Assembly: GCA_021736785.1 (NCBI GenBank)
Contig: JAIPFF010000036.1
Span: 1-54,656, forward strand
Length of the DNA: 54,656 bases
From: Thiohalocapsa sp.
GTDB taxonomy: Bacteria; Pseudomonadota; Gammaproteobacteria; Chromatiales; Chromatiaceae
Direction of reading: 5' to 3'
Position numbers and translations under genes: made by a program. The notes under the pieces are model-generated. The model was not told where the DNA came from. It was given only the letters and a program-made list of their open reading frames with translations, and ran no database searches. Shown here in pieces: positions 15,482 through 22,813 of this stretch (its first letter is position 1; each line of letters starts with the position of its first letter).

Positions 15482-16474
15482 CTAGGCGACGCTTGTGGGA
15501 TCGGGGCAGGTGCGCCGCGCCGCGTCCGCACCGAGGGCGTCTATCGCCTGCATCTCGTCGTCGCCGAGTGCGAAGTCGAAGAGATCCCGATTTTCCACCA
15601 TGCGCTCGGTCTTGGAGGTCTTGGGCAGCGCGGTGCGGCCGCTCTGCAGGTGCCAGCGCAGCACGATCTGGCCGGTGGTCTTGCCGTGGCGCTCGGCGAT
15701 GGCCGTCAGGACCGGATCCTGCAGCAGGCCGAAGGTGCCGCTGGCGAACGGCGCGTAGGCCGTGACGACGATGCCCCGTTCGCGGCAGAACGCCTCCAGC
15801 TCGGGATCGCGGCAGTAGGGATGGATCTCGACTTGGTTGACGCTCGGGCGGCGCTCGGGCTCGGGGATGTCCTCCATCAGCGCTTGCAGATGGCCGATGG
15901 TGAAGTTGGAGACGCCGATCGCGCGTGCCGCGCCCTTGTCCGCCAGTTCGCAGAAGGTGCGCCAGATGGTCGCACGGGCCTTGCGGGGGAAGTCCGGGTC
16001 GGCCTTGGTGTGCTGGCCGAAGCCGCCGGGCCAGTGCATCAGCAGCAGGTCGACATAGCCGAGGCCCAGATCGTCCAGGGTATCGACCATGTCGTCGCGA
16101 ACTCGCTGCGCGATGTCCTCGACCTTGTCGGCATCCCAGGTGCGCTTGTGCGAGATATTGATGTGCGGCGGCGCGGCCGGGTGCGCGAGCTTGGTGGTGA
16201 TGAAGACATCCTCGCGCCTCAGCTCCCCGCTGGCGAAACGCTGGCCGAGCAGGGTGCCGACGATGCGCTCGGTGCCGTAGGCGCGGGCACCGTCGAAGGC
16301 GCGGTAGCCGCTGTCGAGCGCCATGGTGACGGCGCGCCAGGCCTGCTCCGGCAGAAAGCCCTGGAAATCGCTCCGGCCCACCCAGTCGCCGAAGGCACAG
16401 CCGAATGCGAGGGTGGGCATGGTCACGCCGTTGTGCAGGGTGACGTTGCGCAGATCATCTGTGTTGTCCGTCAT
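15482..16474 (-). CDS. aldo/keto reductase
   Basis: A 330-aa (alpha/beta)8-barrel NADPH-dependent reductase. The catalytic tetrad is visible: Asp and Tyr in YRAFDGARAYGTE, Lys in ITTKLAHP, His in LLLMHWPGG. The C-terminal NADPH pocket (GQIVLRWHLQSGRTALPKTS) is present. The spacing between the first two catalytic residues (FDGARAYG) is the usual DxxxxYG with one substitution. The ATG at 16474 is preceded by a GGAG 9 bases away. It acts on carbonyl substrates in the cytosol; the specific substrate cannot be read from sequence. A small upstream frame ends with a 4-base ATGA overlap. Confidence 0.88.
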   Translation of the reverse strand: MTDNTDDLRNVTLHNGVTMPTLAFGCAFGDWVGRSDFQGFLPEQAWRAVTMALDSGYRAFDGARAYGTERIVGTLLGQRFASGELRREDVFITTKLAHPAAPPHINISHKRTWDADKVEDIAQRVRDDMVDTLDDLGLGYVDLLLMHWPGGFGQHTKADPDFPRKARATIWRTFCELADKGAARAIGVSNFTIGHLQALMEDIPEPERRPSVNQVEIHPYCRDPELEAFCRERGIVVTAYAPFASGTFGLLQDPVLTAIAERHGKTTGQIVLRWHLQSGRTALPKTSKTERMVENRDLFDFALGDDEMQAIDALGADAARRTCPDPTSVA

Positions 16475-16713
16475 TGGGTCGGCTCCGGTTCGGCGGCGAG
16501 CGCGCGCATCATCGCGAACTGGGGGCGGCGAGGGTCGTCGGCAAACCTTATTGCGCTCGTGTCCGAGTCCCCCCGGAAGGCCGGCATGCCGAGCGTCATG
16601 CCGGATTCGTATCGCCGATCCCTGGTGGAATAGCCGGTTCCGAGCCGACGTGCATCATGGAGGCCCGAGGATGCGGCGGTGGTGAACGGCTCCCGCGCCG
16701 CGAGGGAAAGCAT
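16471..16713 (-). CDS. possible small protein between an exported protein and the aldo/keto reductase
   Basis: An ATG at 16713 overlaps the stop of the upstream exported-protein gene as TGATG, and the 80-codon frame ends with a stop overlapping the reductase start as ATGA. The translation (MLSLAAREPFTTAASSGLHD, then GMTLGMPAFRGDSD, then RFADDPRRPQFAMMRALAAE) has no domain I know and no membrane segment. The double junction is suggestive of a real coupled gene, but such overlaps also arise by chance in GC-rich DNA, so I rate it low. If it is not coding, the 238 bases hold nothing else that I can see. Confidence 0.3.
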   Translation of the reverse strand: MLSLAAREPFTTAASSGLHDARRLGTGYSTRDRRYESGMTLGMPAFRGDSDTSAIRFADDPRRPQFAMMRALAAEPEPTQ

Positions 16714-17111
16714 CAATTGATGATCATTTCGAGGCGATAGTTGGCGGTCTCGTCGCGGCGGGCCGCGTTGCGCATCAGGTAGACGCGGATCTTGTAGTCG
16801 CCGCTGGCCGGCAGGGTGCCCTCGAACTGATTGCCTGAGATGGAGCCGACGAAGATGGCCTCGTCCGCCTTTCCGGGCGGGATGATGTTGAAGTAGTTGG
16901 ACGTGTTGTCGGTGGCCATGCTGACGTTCATGGATTGACCCTCGCGCGCGCCGAGCACGTAGTCGACGGAGTCGTAGCCGCTGACTTGACCCTCGACGGT
17001 GGCACTGCTGGCGCCCTTGTGGAACTCGACGCGCTCGGTGCGGATGTCGTCGGCCAGTGCCGTGTTGGCGACCAGGACGGCGGCGGCGAGAGAAAGGAGC
17101 AGGCGTGTCAT
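16713..17111 (-). CDS. exported protein resembling bacterial pre-peptidase C-terminal-like domain
   Basis: A 132-aa protein with a signal peptide (MTRLLLSLAAAVLVANTALA, cleavage likely after ALA at residue 20). The mature part is one beta-sandwich-like domain: VEFHKGASSATVEGQVSGYD, then VDYVLGAREGQSMNVSM, DNTSNYFNIIPPG, and GDYKIRVYLMRNAARRDETA at the end. This pattern is found in many proteobacterial exported proteins often labelled, without good reason, as DNA breaking-rejoining protein. It probably acts in the periplasm or outside; I infer no enzymatic activity. It is 86 bases downstream of a lipoprotein gene on the same strand. Confidence 0.65.
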   Translation of the reverse strand: MTRLLLSLAAAVLVANTALADDIRTERVEFHKGASSATVEGQVSGYDSVDYVLGAREGQSMNVSMATDNTSNYFNIIPPGKADEAIFVGSISGNQFEGTLPASGDYKIRVYLMRNAARRDETANYRLEMIIN

Positions 17112-17196
17112 GGATGTGTCTCTATTGGTTACGGGCCGAAAATAGCCGGATCAGGCGCGATAAGACCCGGAAACGGGGAATGAGTCCGCAAGCGGA

Positions 17197-17580
17197 CTAT
17201 CCGCCGGTAATGAGCGCATCGGCGAACTTGTAGTGCTCCCGACCGACGCTGATGGACCACATGTCGGCGTCCTTCGAGACCTGGACCGGGTCGCCGTCGC
17301 GGTCGGTAAATTCACCGTCGGAGAAAGTGAGCACCCGGTAGGCCGGACGTCCTCCGACGGCGATGTTGGAGATCCAAATCTCGGCGCCACCGCCAGCCTT
17401 GCGCAGCACCCGCCAGCCGCAGGCCTGGTCGAAGGTGGGCTCGCCGGCGGAGCAGGGCATGGTGCCCGAGGCATCGTATTCCATCGGGCCGAGGTCGGCG
17501 GCAGGCCCGGGCTGTTGGGCGCAGGCAACCGCGCCGAGCAGGATCGCAACCGCGAGGGCGGCACGTTTCGTTCCGGTCAT
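17197..17580 (-). CDS. lipoprotein of unknown function
   Basis: A 127-aa protein from ATG 17580: MTGTKRAALAVAILLGAVAC has a lipobox (GAVAC), so the Cys should be lipidated and the protein anchored in a membrane. A five-codon N-terminal extension to 17595 is possible but spoils the signal peptide start. The mature part (CGWRVLRKAGGGAEIWISNI, then VLTFSDGEFTDRDGD, then WSISVGREHYKFADALI) has alternating beta-strand character and two further Cys residues that could pair. I do not know the family. It sits in a run of four small minus-strand genes for envelope proteins. Confidence 0.6.
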   Translation of the reverse strand: MTGTKRAALAVAILLGAVACAQQPGPAADLGPMEYDASGTMPCSAGEPTFDQACGWRVLRKAGGGAEIWISNIAVGGRPAYRVLTFSDGEFTDRDGDPVQVSKDADMWSISVGREHYKFADALITGG

Positions 17581-17608
17581 GGCTTTGATCTCCATTCTTA
17601 AGGCCTTC

Positions 17609-17851
17609 TTATAACAACCGCGCCACAGACAGCAGCACCACCGCGCCCACTGTTGCGGTGATGATGGAGCCGATCAGCCCGTTGGCCGAGATGCCGAGCA
17701 GCCCGAACAGAAAGCCGCCGACCACGGCGCCGACGACGCCGAGTACGATGTCGATCAGCAGACCGAAGCCGCCGCCTTTCATCAGGGTGCCGGCGAGCCA
17801 GCCGGCCACGGCGCCGATGGCGAGAAAGATCAGAAGGCTGGTGAGATCCAT
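17609..17851 (-). CDS. GlsB/YeaQ/YmgE-family stress-response membrane protein
   Basis: An 80-aa, very hydrophobic protein with three membrane segments rich in Gly: LLIFLAIGAVAGWLAGTLMK, then LLIDIVLGVVGAVVGGFLFG, then GLIGSIITATVGAVVLLSVA. The AGWLAGxxMKGGGFG and DIxLGxxGAxxGGxxFG motifs are diagnostic of the transglycosylase-associated (GlsB/YeaQ) family, whose members are induced by stress and whose molecular role is unclear. Length is normal. It is preceded by a 130-base gap to the next minus-strand gene. Confidence 0.88.
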   Translation of the reverse strand: MDLTSLLIFLAIGAVAGWLAGTLMKGGGFGLLIDIVLGVVGAVVGGFLFGLLGISANGLIGSIITATVGAVVLLSVARLL

Positions 17852-17984
17852 TGGATGGCTCCTGCTGAGGGTTGGATCAACCTGCGGTCGACGACATCCG
17901 GATGAAGACGCCGGTGGCGACTGCGGACCGAAAACCGTTTGCCCGCCGGCCGCCCGAGGCCCGGAGAACTCCGGGCGCTAGGAC

Positions 17985-18281
17985 CTACTCGACGACGCGC
18001 AGCTCCTGGATCGCTCCGTCGTTGGAGACGAGGCAACGCCAAGTCTCACCGTCGGCGTTCATCATGACCACGGAATTGGCCTCGGAGAATTCGGAGCTGG
18101 TTACCGTTAGGTTGCGGACCTTTCCGGCGTAGTTGGCATTCACGCGCTCCATGCAGGCGGTCTCGGCGATGCTGGGGGCGTCGCGCACCACCGGCTCTGA
18201 TCTGGTGCCGCCATCGCTCTCGCAACCGGAGGCGATGAACACGGCAGCGGCGATGACGGTAATACGGGGGATGATGATCAT
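17985..18281 (-). CDS. small lipoprotein
   Basis: A 98-aa protein starting MIIIPRITVIAAAVFIASGC, a type II signal peptide with lipobox (IASGC, Cys20). The mature part contains ETACMERVNANYAGKVRNLT, then FSEANSVVMMNADGETWRCL, then VSNDGAIQELRVVE. Two Cys residues could form a disulphide. The NADGETWRCLVSNDGxVxELRV ending is shared with short exported proteins seen in several proteobacteria; function unknown. Located 134 bases upstream of the GlsB-like gene on the same strand. Confidence 0.65.
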   Translation of the reverse strand: MIIIPRITVIAAAVFIASGCESDGGTRSEPVVRDAPSIAETACMERVNANYAGKVRNLTVTSSEFSEANSVVMMNADGETWRCLVSNDGAIQELRVVE

Positions 18282-18618
18282 GGGCTACATCTCTCGGGGA
18301 CACGATAATATTTGCCCGCAGGGAGGGCGGAAGCGGGCGGATGAAAACCGAAGCAGTGACACGGGATGCGGCGAGCTTTGTCGCGGCACCCCGGATGTCG
18401 AGGCTTGATACTGCCTGGGCGCTCCGAGTTGCCGGAGTATAGGGAGACGCAATCGTGGAAGAAATCGGGGTTCTTTCGTCAGGAAGAACCTTACGCGCCT
18501 ACCTTTCCCTATTCAGGGACAGACCACCAATTCTCGGGTTCTCCGATGGGGTGGAGAAACGTTCGGGACGGGGTTACAAACCCCGTCCCGTCTGAGGCTA
18601 CTCCCATCAATTCCGAGG
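18282..18618. other. intergenic region with one terminator-like hairpin
   Basis: This 337-base gap between the small lipoprotein and the beta-helix surface protein contains no gene I can support. Its only clear structure is a perfect 12-bp inverted repeat, CGGGACGGGGTT (18564-18575) and AACCCCGTCCCG (18579-18590), loop ACA, described separately. Confidence 0.5.
18564..18590 (-). terminator. stem-loop downstream of the surface protein gene
   Basis: Perfect 12-bp arms CGGGACGGGGTT and AACCCCGTCCCG with a 3-base loop, 29 bases past the stop of the minus-strand surface protein gene. There is no run of T after the stem on the minus strand, so it may terminate weakly or protect the mRNA 3' end. 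A very stable hairpin is directly visible; the role is inferred. Confidence 0.5.
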
Positions 18619-20584
18619 CTATTTACCACACTGGGACTGGGCTGCCTCAGCCATGATCGCTCTCTTATCACGCGCGCCGATGTACCCGGCTCGCACGAAT
18701 TTGGTCGAGGTGCGGGCGACACAGGAGACGTACTGACCATGGTTGCGGGCTTGCTCGCACGAACAAAGCTGCTCGAGCGTACACCCATTCTGGTCGACCA
18801 CGGCCCCGGGAGGCGTATCCGGGCACCGATCGTCGTCGTTAGGCACGCCATCGTTGTCGTCATCGATGCCCACGCCCGTGAACGCGAAGACAACCGTCGA
18901 GATCTGGTCTTCGACGATCTTTGGCAGGAAGCATTGCGTGCTGCTGCCCGCGCTCGCGCACGCGCCGGTCCATTGCTGTACCTGGTAGCCCGGATCGGGC
19001 GTGGCGGTGCCGCTGTCACCCTTGGCGACGAACTCCGGTGCACAGCTTACCGAACCTCCCTCGCCCTCAATGGTCGCACTGATCCGGTAGATCGTGTCGT
19101 TGGTGAAGGTGCAGGTGATGTCTTGGTAGACGTTCAGGGCAACGGCTGCGGTCCCTCCCGAGAAGCTTCCGACCGGTCCGTCGCGGTCCTCGCAGACGAT
19201 AGCGACCGGACCCAGCACCTGTTCCGGGGGAACATCCTCGGTCACCGTGTAGTCGCCCGCCTCGAGTTGACCGAAGACTGCCCTGTAGGTGAATTCCCCT
19301 TCTCCGTCCAGATCGTCCTGGCTGGTGTCCAGCGAGAAGAAGATGGGCGCCGTGAGCTGGCCGCCGTCCAGCGTGAAGTTGTAATCGTCGGTCGATTGGA
19401 CGGGGGTTTCCTTGACGATGGTGATGGTGCCGACCTGGGCTTCCTCGAAGGCGCCGATGTCGTCAGCCGCACCGGACGGGCGCGCGGCACCCCGCTGATC
19501 GACTGTCAGGCCGGTGCTGCCGGCGTCGATGGCGGGACTGACCAGCTGAGGTGCGTGGGTCTGGGTCGGGCCGCCGTTATCGGCCAGAGGTTCGAGAAAC
19601 GCGCGAGAGAATATTGTTGTTGTCGCCGGGTAGAAAGCCGCAGCCATCCGTGCCGACGAAGAGATTGTAGCCCTGGTCCAGCACCATGCCGCTGCCGGAG
19701 GCGTCGAAGTAGCAGTCGGCCTGCGGGAAATTGTCGGAGAGTATGGTGTTGCCGATGGTCAGATCGCCGTCGGCCGTATCGACGTAGATACCGCTCCCCT
19801 CAGTCGAAAAATTGTCGGTGATGGTGACGCTGTCCAGCGTCAGACTGCCGGTGGCGAAGATGCCGCCGCCCCAGTCGTTGAGCCCCGGGCTGTCGGCGTC
19901 GTTGCCCGAGATGGTGCTGTTGGTGATCGTCACCGAGCCGCCTTCGCTATAGATGCCGCCGCCCAGGCCTGCGCCGGCGGCGTTGCCGGAGATGGTGCCG
20001 GAGTCGATCACCAGGGCGCCGCGGTTGGCGATGCCGCCGCCGCGGGAATCCGTCTCGTTCCCGGCAACCGTGCATCGGTTCAGCCGGAGGGTGCCTTCGT
20101 TGCGGATGCCACCGCCGCGCTTGAGCGCACCACCGCCGACCGGCTTGCCGCCGGTGACGGTCAGGTCGTTCATGGTTACGACCGTGCCGGACTCGATGGC
20201 GAAGGGCTGCATGCCGTCGAAGCCTTGCACGTTGACGCCATCCTGCCCGTCCACCTGGTGGCCGCTACCCTCGATGACCATGCGCTTACCGCTGACGACG
20301 TTCCGGATAGGCGTTGTGCTTTCGTTCAGGACGATGTCGGCATCCAACTGGATGGTGTAGACGCAGGACTCCGCCGTCGTGTCCGCATTGAAGGTTTCGA
20401 TGGCGGCGTTGAGCTCTGTCTCATCGCCAACCAGGGTGACACCGCCGCAGACCGCGAAGGCGGGCTGAGCCCCCAAGGACAGCAGCAGGAGCGAGCCCAG
20501 CGCGAGCGCCGGACCGGCGAGCCGATAGGGTCGGTTTGGCTTGGCCGCCGACGGCCTGGCCTTCGATGCTTGTAATTTGGTCAT
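18619..20584 (-). pseudogene. beta-helix surface protein with one frameshift
   Basis: From ATG 20584 the frame encodes a signal peptide (ALALGSLLLLSLGAQPAFA), then a right-handed beta-helix with polymorphic-membrane-protein style repeats (GGGIRNEGTLRLNRCTVAGN, GGGIANRGALVIDSGTISGN, GGGIYSEGGSVTITNSTISGN-like, GGGIFATGSLTLDSVTITDN). At about 19600-19620 the continuation (FLEPLADNGGPTQTHAPQLV, SPAIDAGS) is in another frame. That second part, to 18619, has a prealbumin-like GDYTVTEDVPPEQVLGP domain, an SVSCAP...GYQVQQWTGACA domain and one thrombospondin type 3-like Asp repeat (DDDNDGVPNDDDRCPDTPPG). Together about 650 aa of a secreted or cell-surface protein. The frameshift, or a sequencing error, is the only defect seen. 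Confidence 0.75.
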
Positions 20585-20920
20585 CAAGTATGCCTCTAGA
20601 TCGAGTGATGCGGGAACGGGCTTGTCGCGAAGCCTCTCCGCTCAGTGAACCGATGAGGAAAGGGGCTCGCCGTCTCTGCGGCACTTGCGGCTCAGATCCG
20701 ATATCCGCGGCGAGCAAACGGTAGGGGCTGCTCCGACTCCATGAGCGCTACTGGGCTCAAGGCGCGGACGAGGCGGGGACGATAGCAGTGCTGCTCAATG
20801 GGCTGCACTGGCGCCCGACCAACAAGTTCGGCGAACAAAACAATTTGTTCAGCCAGCAAACGTTGTGTCGGCTCAGGATAGGGGTCTTGCAAATCGGCAG
20901 GTCGAAGCTGTCCTAGGGGT
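20585..20920. other. intergenic region upstream of the surface protein
   Basis: A 336-base gap. It must contain the promoter of the minus-strand surface protein, but I cannot pick one with confidence. An inverted repeat GAACAAA-ACAA-TTTGTTC (20833-20850) lies in an AT-richer patch just before the transposase remnant at 20921. No gene is supported. Confidence 0.4.
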
Positions 20921-21109
20921 ATGGCCAGACCCCTACGCATCGAGCGCGTCGGCGGGCTGTATCACGTCGCCTCGCTTGGCGACCGACGTGAGGCGATCTA
21001 TCGTGACGACGATGACCGCAACCGTTGGCGCGCCCTGATCGGGATGCGAAGTCGTGCGCGCCAAGTGCCGCCCCTTGGCCAAGCCGCTCGGCTTGCGCCA
21101 TCCCCCTGA
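20921..21109 (+). pseudogene. N-terminal fragment of a Y1/REP-associated transposase (RAYT)
   Basis: MARPLRIERVGGLYHVASLG, then DRREAIYRDDDDRNRWRALI, is the start of a REP-associated tyrosine transposase of the IS200-like Y1 superfamily (consensus MARPLRIExPGxxYHVTSRGNxRxxIFxDDxDRxxFLxxL). After about 45 residues the similarity is lost and the frame stops at 21109. The HUH motif and catalytic Tyr are absent. A short piece at 21923-22003 resembles the C-terminal end of the same family, with a vapBC pair lying between the two pieces. Confidence 0.75.
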
Positions 21110-21161
21110 AAGACCTAACCTGCGTGAAACATCATCAACGCATCAACCTATAGACATCACG

Positions 21162-21407
21162 ATGAGAACCACGTTGACCATCGATGACGATGTGGCAGCT
21201 CGCCTGCGCCGACTGGGTGCCGGGCGGGGCGTTCAGAAGCAGCTGATCAATGACCTGCTGCGGATGGGACTGGATCGGATGGAGCATCGGGAGCCCACCG
21301 AACGACCGCCGTTTCGCACGGCGACCCATCGCTTGGGCGCGCGGGTGCCGAGCCTGGACAATGTGGCCGAGGTCTTGGCGACCAGCGAGGCCGAGGACTG
21401 GCGCTGA
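21162..21407 (+). CDS. VapB-type ribbon-helix-helix antitoxin
   Basis: An 81-aa protein, MRTTLTIDDDVAARLRRLGA then GRGVQKQLINDLLRMGL, with the beta strand and two helices of a VapB ribbon-helix-helix repressor. The tail (RTATHRLGARVPSLDNVAEV, then LATSEAEDWR) is the usual toxin-binding extension of this subgroup. The ATG at 21162 was chosen because MRTTLTIDDD is the invariant N terminus. Stop and toxin start overlap as TGATG, so the toxin is translationally coupled. Confidence 0.88.
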   Translation: MRTTLTIDDDVAARLRRLGAGRGVQKQLINDLLRMGLDRMEHREPTERPPFRTATHRLGARVPSLDNVAEVLATSEAEDWR

Positions 21408-21832
21408 TGCTGGTCGACGCCAATCTATTGTTGTACGCCTCGTTGGAGGATTTCCCCCGGCATAAGGCTGCGCGCGAGTGGCTCGATGAACAGTTGAACG
21501 GGCCGAGACGCGTCGGCTTGCCCTGGCCCGCTTTGCTCGCCTTCGTGCGCATCACGACCAATTCCCGTCTGTTTACTTCTCCGTTGAGCACGGAGGCTGC
21601 CTGGAGGCAGATCCGCGGTTGGTCGTCCTGCCCTGCCGTCTGGATACCGGCGCCCGGGGAGCGTCACGCAGAGATCCTGGGCGACCTGCTCGTCGCGTCC
21701 AAGGCGACGGGCAACCTCGTGCCGGACGCACACCTGGCGGCGCTCGCATTGGAGCACGGCCTGACCCTCTACAGCACGGATAGGGACTTTGCCGCATTCA
21801 CGGGCCTGTCGTGGGTCGATCCGCTCGGTTGA
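21407..21832 (+). CDS. VapC-type PIN-domain toxin
   Basis: A 141-aa PIN toxin. MLVDANLLLYASLEDFPRHK carries the first Asp (residue 4); PALLAFVRITTN replaces the Glu-containing helix of other groups with the WxxLLAFxRxxT pattern of this subfamily; LVPDAHLAALALEHG supplies the next Asp and LYSTDRDFAAF the last. This is the VapC group with ...ATGNLVPDAHLAALAxEHGxxLxSTDxDF..., all motifs intact. Expected activity is site-specific RNA cleavage, silenced by the upstream VapB. The pair is inserted between two pieces of a RAYT-like gene. Confidence 0.88.
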   Translation: MLVDANLLLYASLEDFPRHKAAREWLDEQLNGPRRVGLPWPALLAFVRITTNSRLFTSPLSTEAAWRQIRGWSSCPAVWIPAPGERHAEILGDLLVASKATGNLVPDAHLAALALEHGLTLYSTDRDFAAFTGLSWVDPLG

Positions 21833-21852
21833 GGCGACCGGACGTGTGCCAA

Positions 21853-21920
21853 GGTTCAGGTCGTGCCTCTTGCTCCGCAATCCTTGACCAACGAGAAAGG
21901 CAAAACGCAAGACCTGAACC
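21853..21920. repeat. 10-bp inverted repeat next to the vapBC pair
   Basis: GGTTCAGGTC (21853-21862) and GACCTGAACC (21911-21920) are perfect inverted copies separated by 48 bases, 20 bases after the vapC stop. The location next to a RAYT remnant suggests a REP/palindrome-type element or an end of a small mobile unit. Nature inferred; symmetry is directly visible. Confidence 0.5.
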
Positions 21921-21922
21921 GG

Positions 21923-22003
21923 GTTCCCCTCGAAGCGATGGCATGGGCGTTCCAGACCGGCGTCTAAACTATGCAGGAGATTGCGGACTTCTTCGGTAAC
22001 TGA
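21923..22003 (+). pseudogene. C-terminal fragment of a RAYT-like transposase
   Basis: The frame from 21923 reads VPLEAMAWAFQTGV, a TAA, then TMQEIADFFGN and TGA. RAYT proteins end with an AMxxAxxxGxYTMxEIGxxFGVHYSTVSR-like helix-turn-helix, which this matches apart from the in-frame stop and loss of the last dozen residues. It lies 90 bases beyond the vapC stop. Very short; identification is by pattern only. Confidence 0.4.
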
Positions 22004-22010
22004 CTACGGG

Positions 22011-22439
22011 CTACGGGCTCGCAAACGGATTCCATACGCGCATACGCTCGATCTCCCAGCCGTCCTGCAGATCTTCGGACACGAGCCGCCGGGCTCCGTC
22101 GGCGATGGCCGTCTCGATGATCAGGCCGTCCCAGAATGACACCTGAGAGGCGACGCTGCGATCGATGGCGGACAGCACCAGGTGGTGCGAAACCCGCGAG
22201 ATGGGGAAGACGCCGAGGTCTTCGACGACACGTCGCGCCTGCTCGGGTGGTAGGGGCTTAGCTAGCTTGCGTGTCGTGGCGACGTAGAATTCCTGAAGCA
22301 CCTGCGTGCTCAGGCGGATCTCGGCGCCCTGGCGGAGCAGCTCGCGGGCGCGAGCCTGCTTCTCCGGCTCATCCGCGTCGAAGAGGTAGACGAGAATGTT
22401 GGTGTCGAGGAACCAGATCTGAGCGCTCATGGAGCGCAT
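22011..22439 (-). CDS. PIN-domain toxin (VapC-like)
   Basis: A 142-aa PIN protein with IWFLDTNILVYLFDADEPEK (first Asp), STQVLQEFYVATTRKLAKPL (Glu), QVSFWDGLIIETAIADGARR (Asp) and VSEDLQDG near the end, all the acidic residues needed for RNase activity. ATG 22439 has a GGAG five to eight bases upstream, while ATG 22430 matches homologues better (MSAQIWFLDTN); either could be used. Its start lies within the antitoxin frame, giving an unusually long overlap of about 70 bases. Confidence 0.85.
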   Translation of the reverse strand: MRSMSAQIWFLDTNILVYLFDADEPEKQARARELLRQGAEIRLSTQVLQEFYVATTRKLAKPLPPEQARRVVEDLGVFPISRVSHHLVLSAIDRSVASQVSFWDGLIIETAIADGARRLVSEDLQDGWEIERMRVWNPFASP

Positions 22440-22659
22440 CCCTGCTCCAGATACGCCCGCCGCTGCCGGCCCCCGATTGCTCGGACAGGTCTAGGATGCG
22501 GGCGACGGCACGCTCGCGCGGCCGCACATCATCGTCGGCACGGGAATAGGCCGCGAGATAGGCCGCAAGTACAGCGTTCACGGACGTATCCTCCTCCAGT
22601 GCACGAAGCCGGGCACGCTTGAGCACGTCGCTTGGCACGCTGATGGTCAGATTGGACAT
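22369..22659 (-). CDS. antitoxin of the PIN toxin at 22011
   Basis: A 96-aa frame beginning MSNLTISVPSDVLKRARLRA, then LEEDTSVNAVLAAYLAAYS, a ribbon-helix-helix-like antitoxin; the tail SEQSGAGSGGRIWSRDALHE contains the G-x-x-W-S-R-D-x-L-x-x-R motif that usually forms the extreme C terminus in this family. Here the frame continues 20 more codons (ending HSRLPLRRG) inside the toxin gene, as if the natural stop had been lost. The extra tail may be harmless or may mark a small deletion at the junction. Starts at ATG 22659. Confidence 0.75.
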   Translation of the reverse strand: MSNLTISVPSDVLKRARLRALEEDTSVNAVLAAYLAAYSRADDDVRPRERAVARILDLSEQSGAGSGGRIWSRDALHERSDLVPRHQHSRLPLRRG

Positions 22660-22749
22660 ACAACCTCCACGACAACCCGGGCTCAGTGTGGCGCGACCCT
22701 CGTCTCGCTGACGTCCGGGGCGGACTTACGGCTACGGCAAGGAACGCGC

Positions 22750-22781
22750 AGGTGGGTAAAGCGAAGCGAAACCCATCTTAC
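22750..22781. repeat. REP-like repetitive palindrome
   Basis: TGGGT (22753-22757) and ACCCA (22771-22775) flank AAAGCGAAGCGAA, followed by TCTTACGGGC. The motif TGGGTaaAGCGAAGCGAAACCCATC closely resembles a dispersed intergenic repeat that is frequent in several gammaproteobacteria. Recognition is from memory; copy number in the genome would settle it. Confidence 0.45.
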
Positions 22782-22813
22782 GGGCTTGGCCCGCACGGAT
22801 GCGAAGGCCCCCG

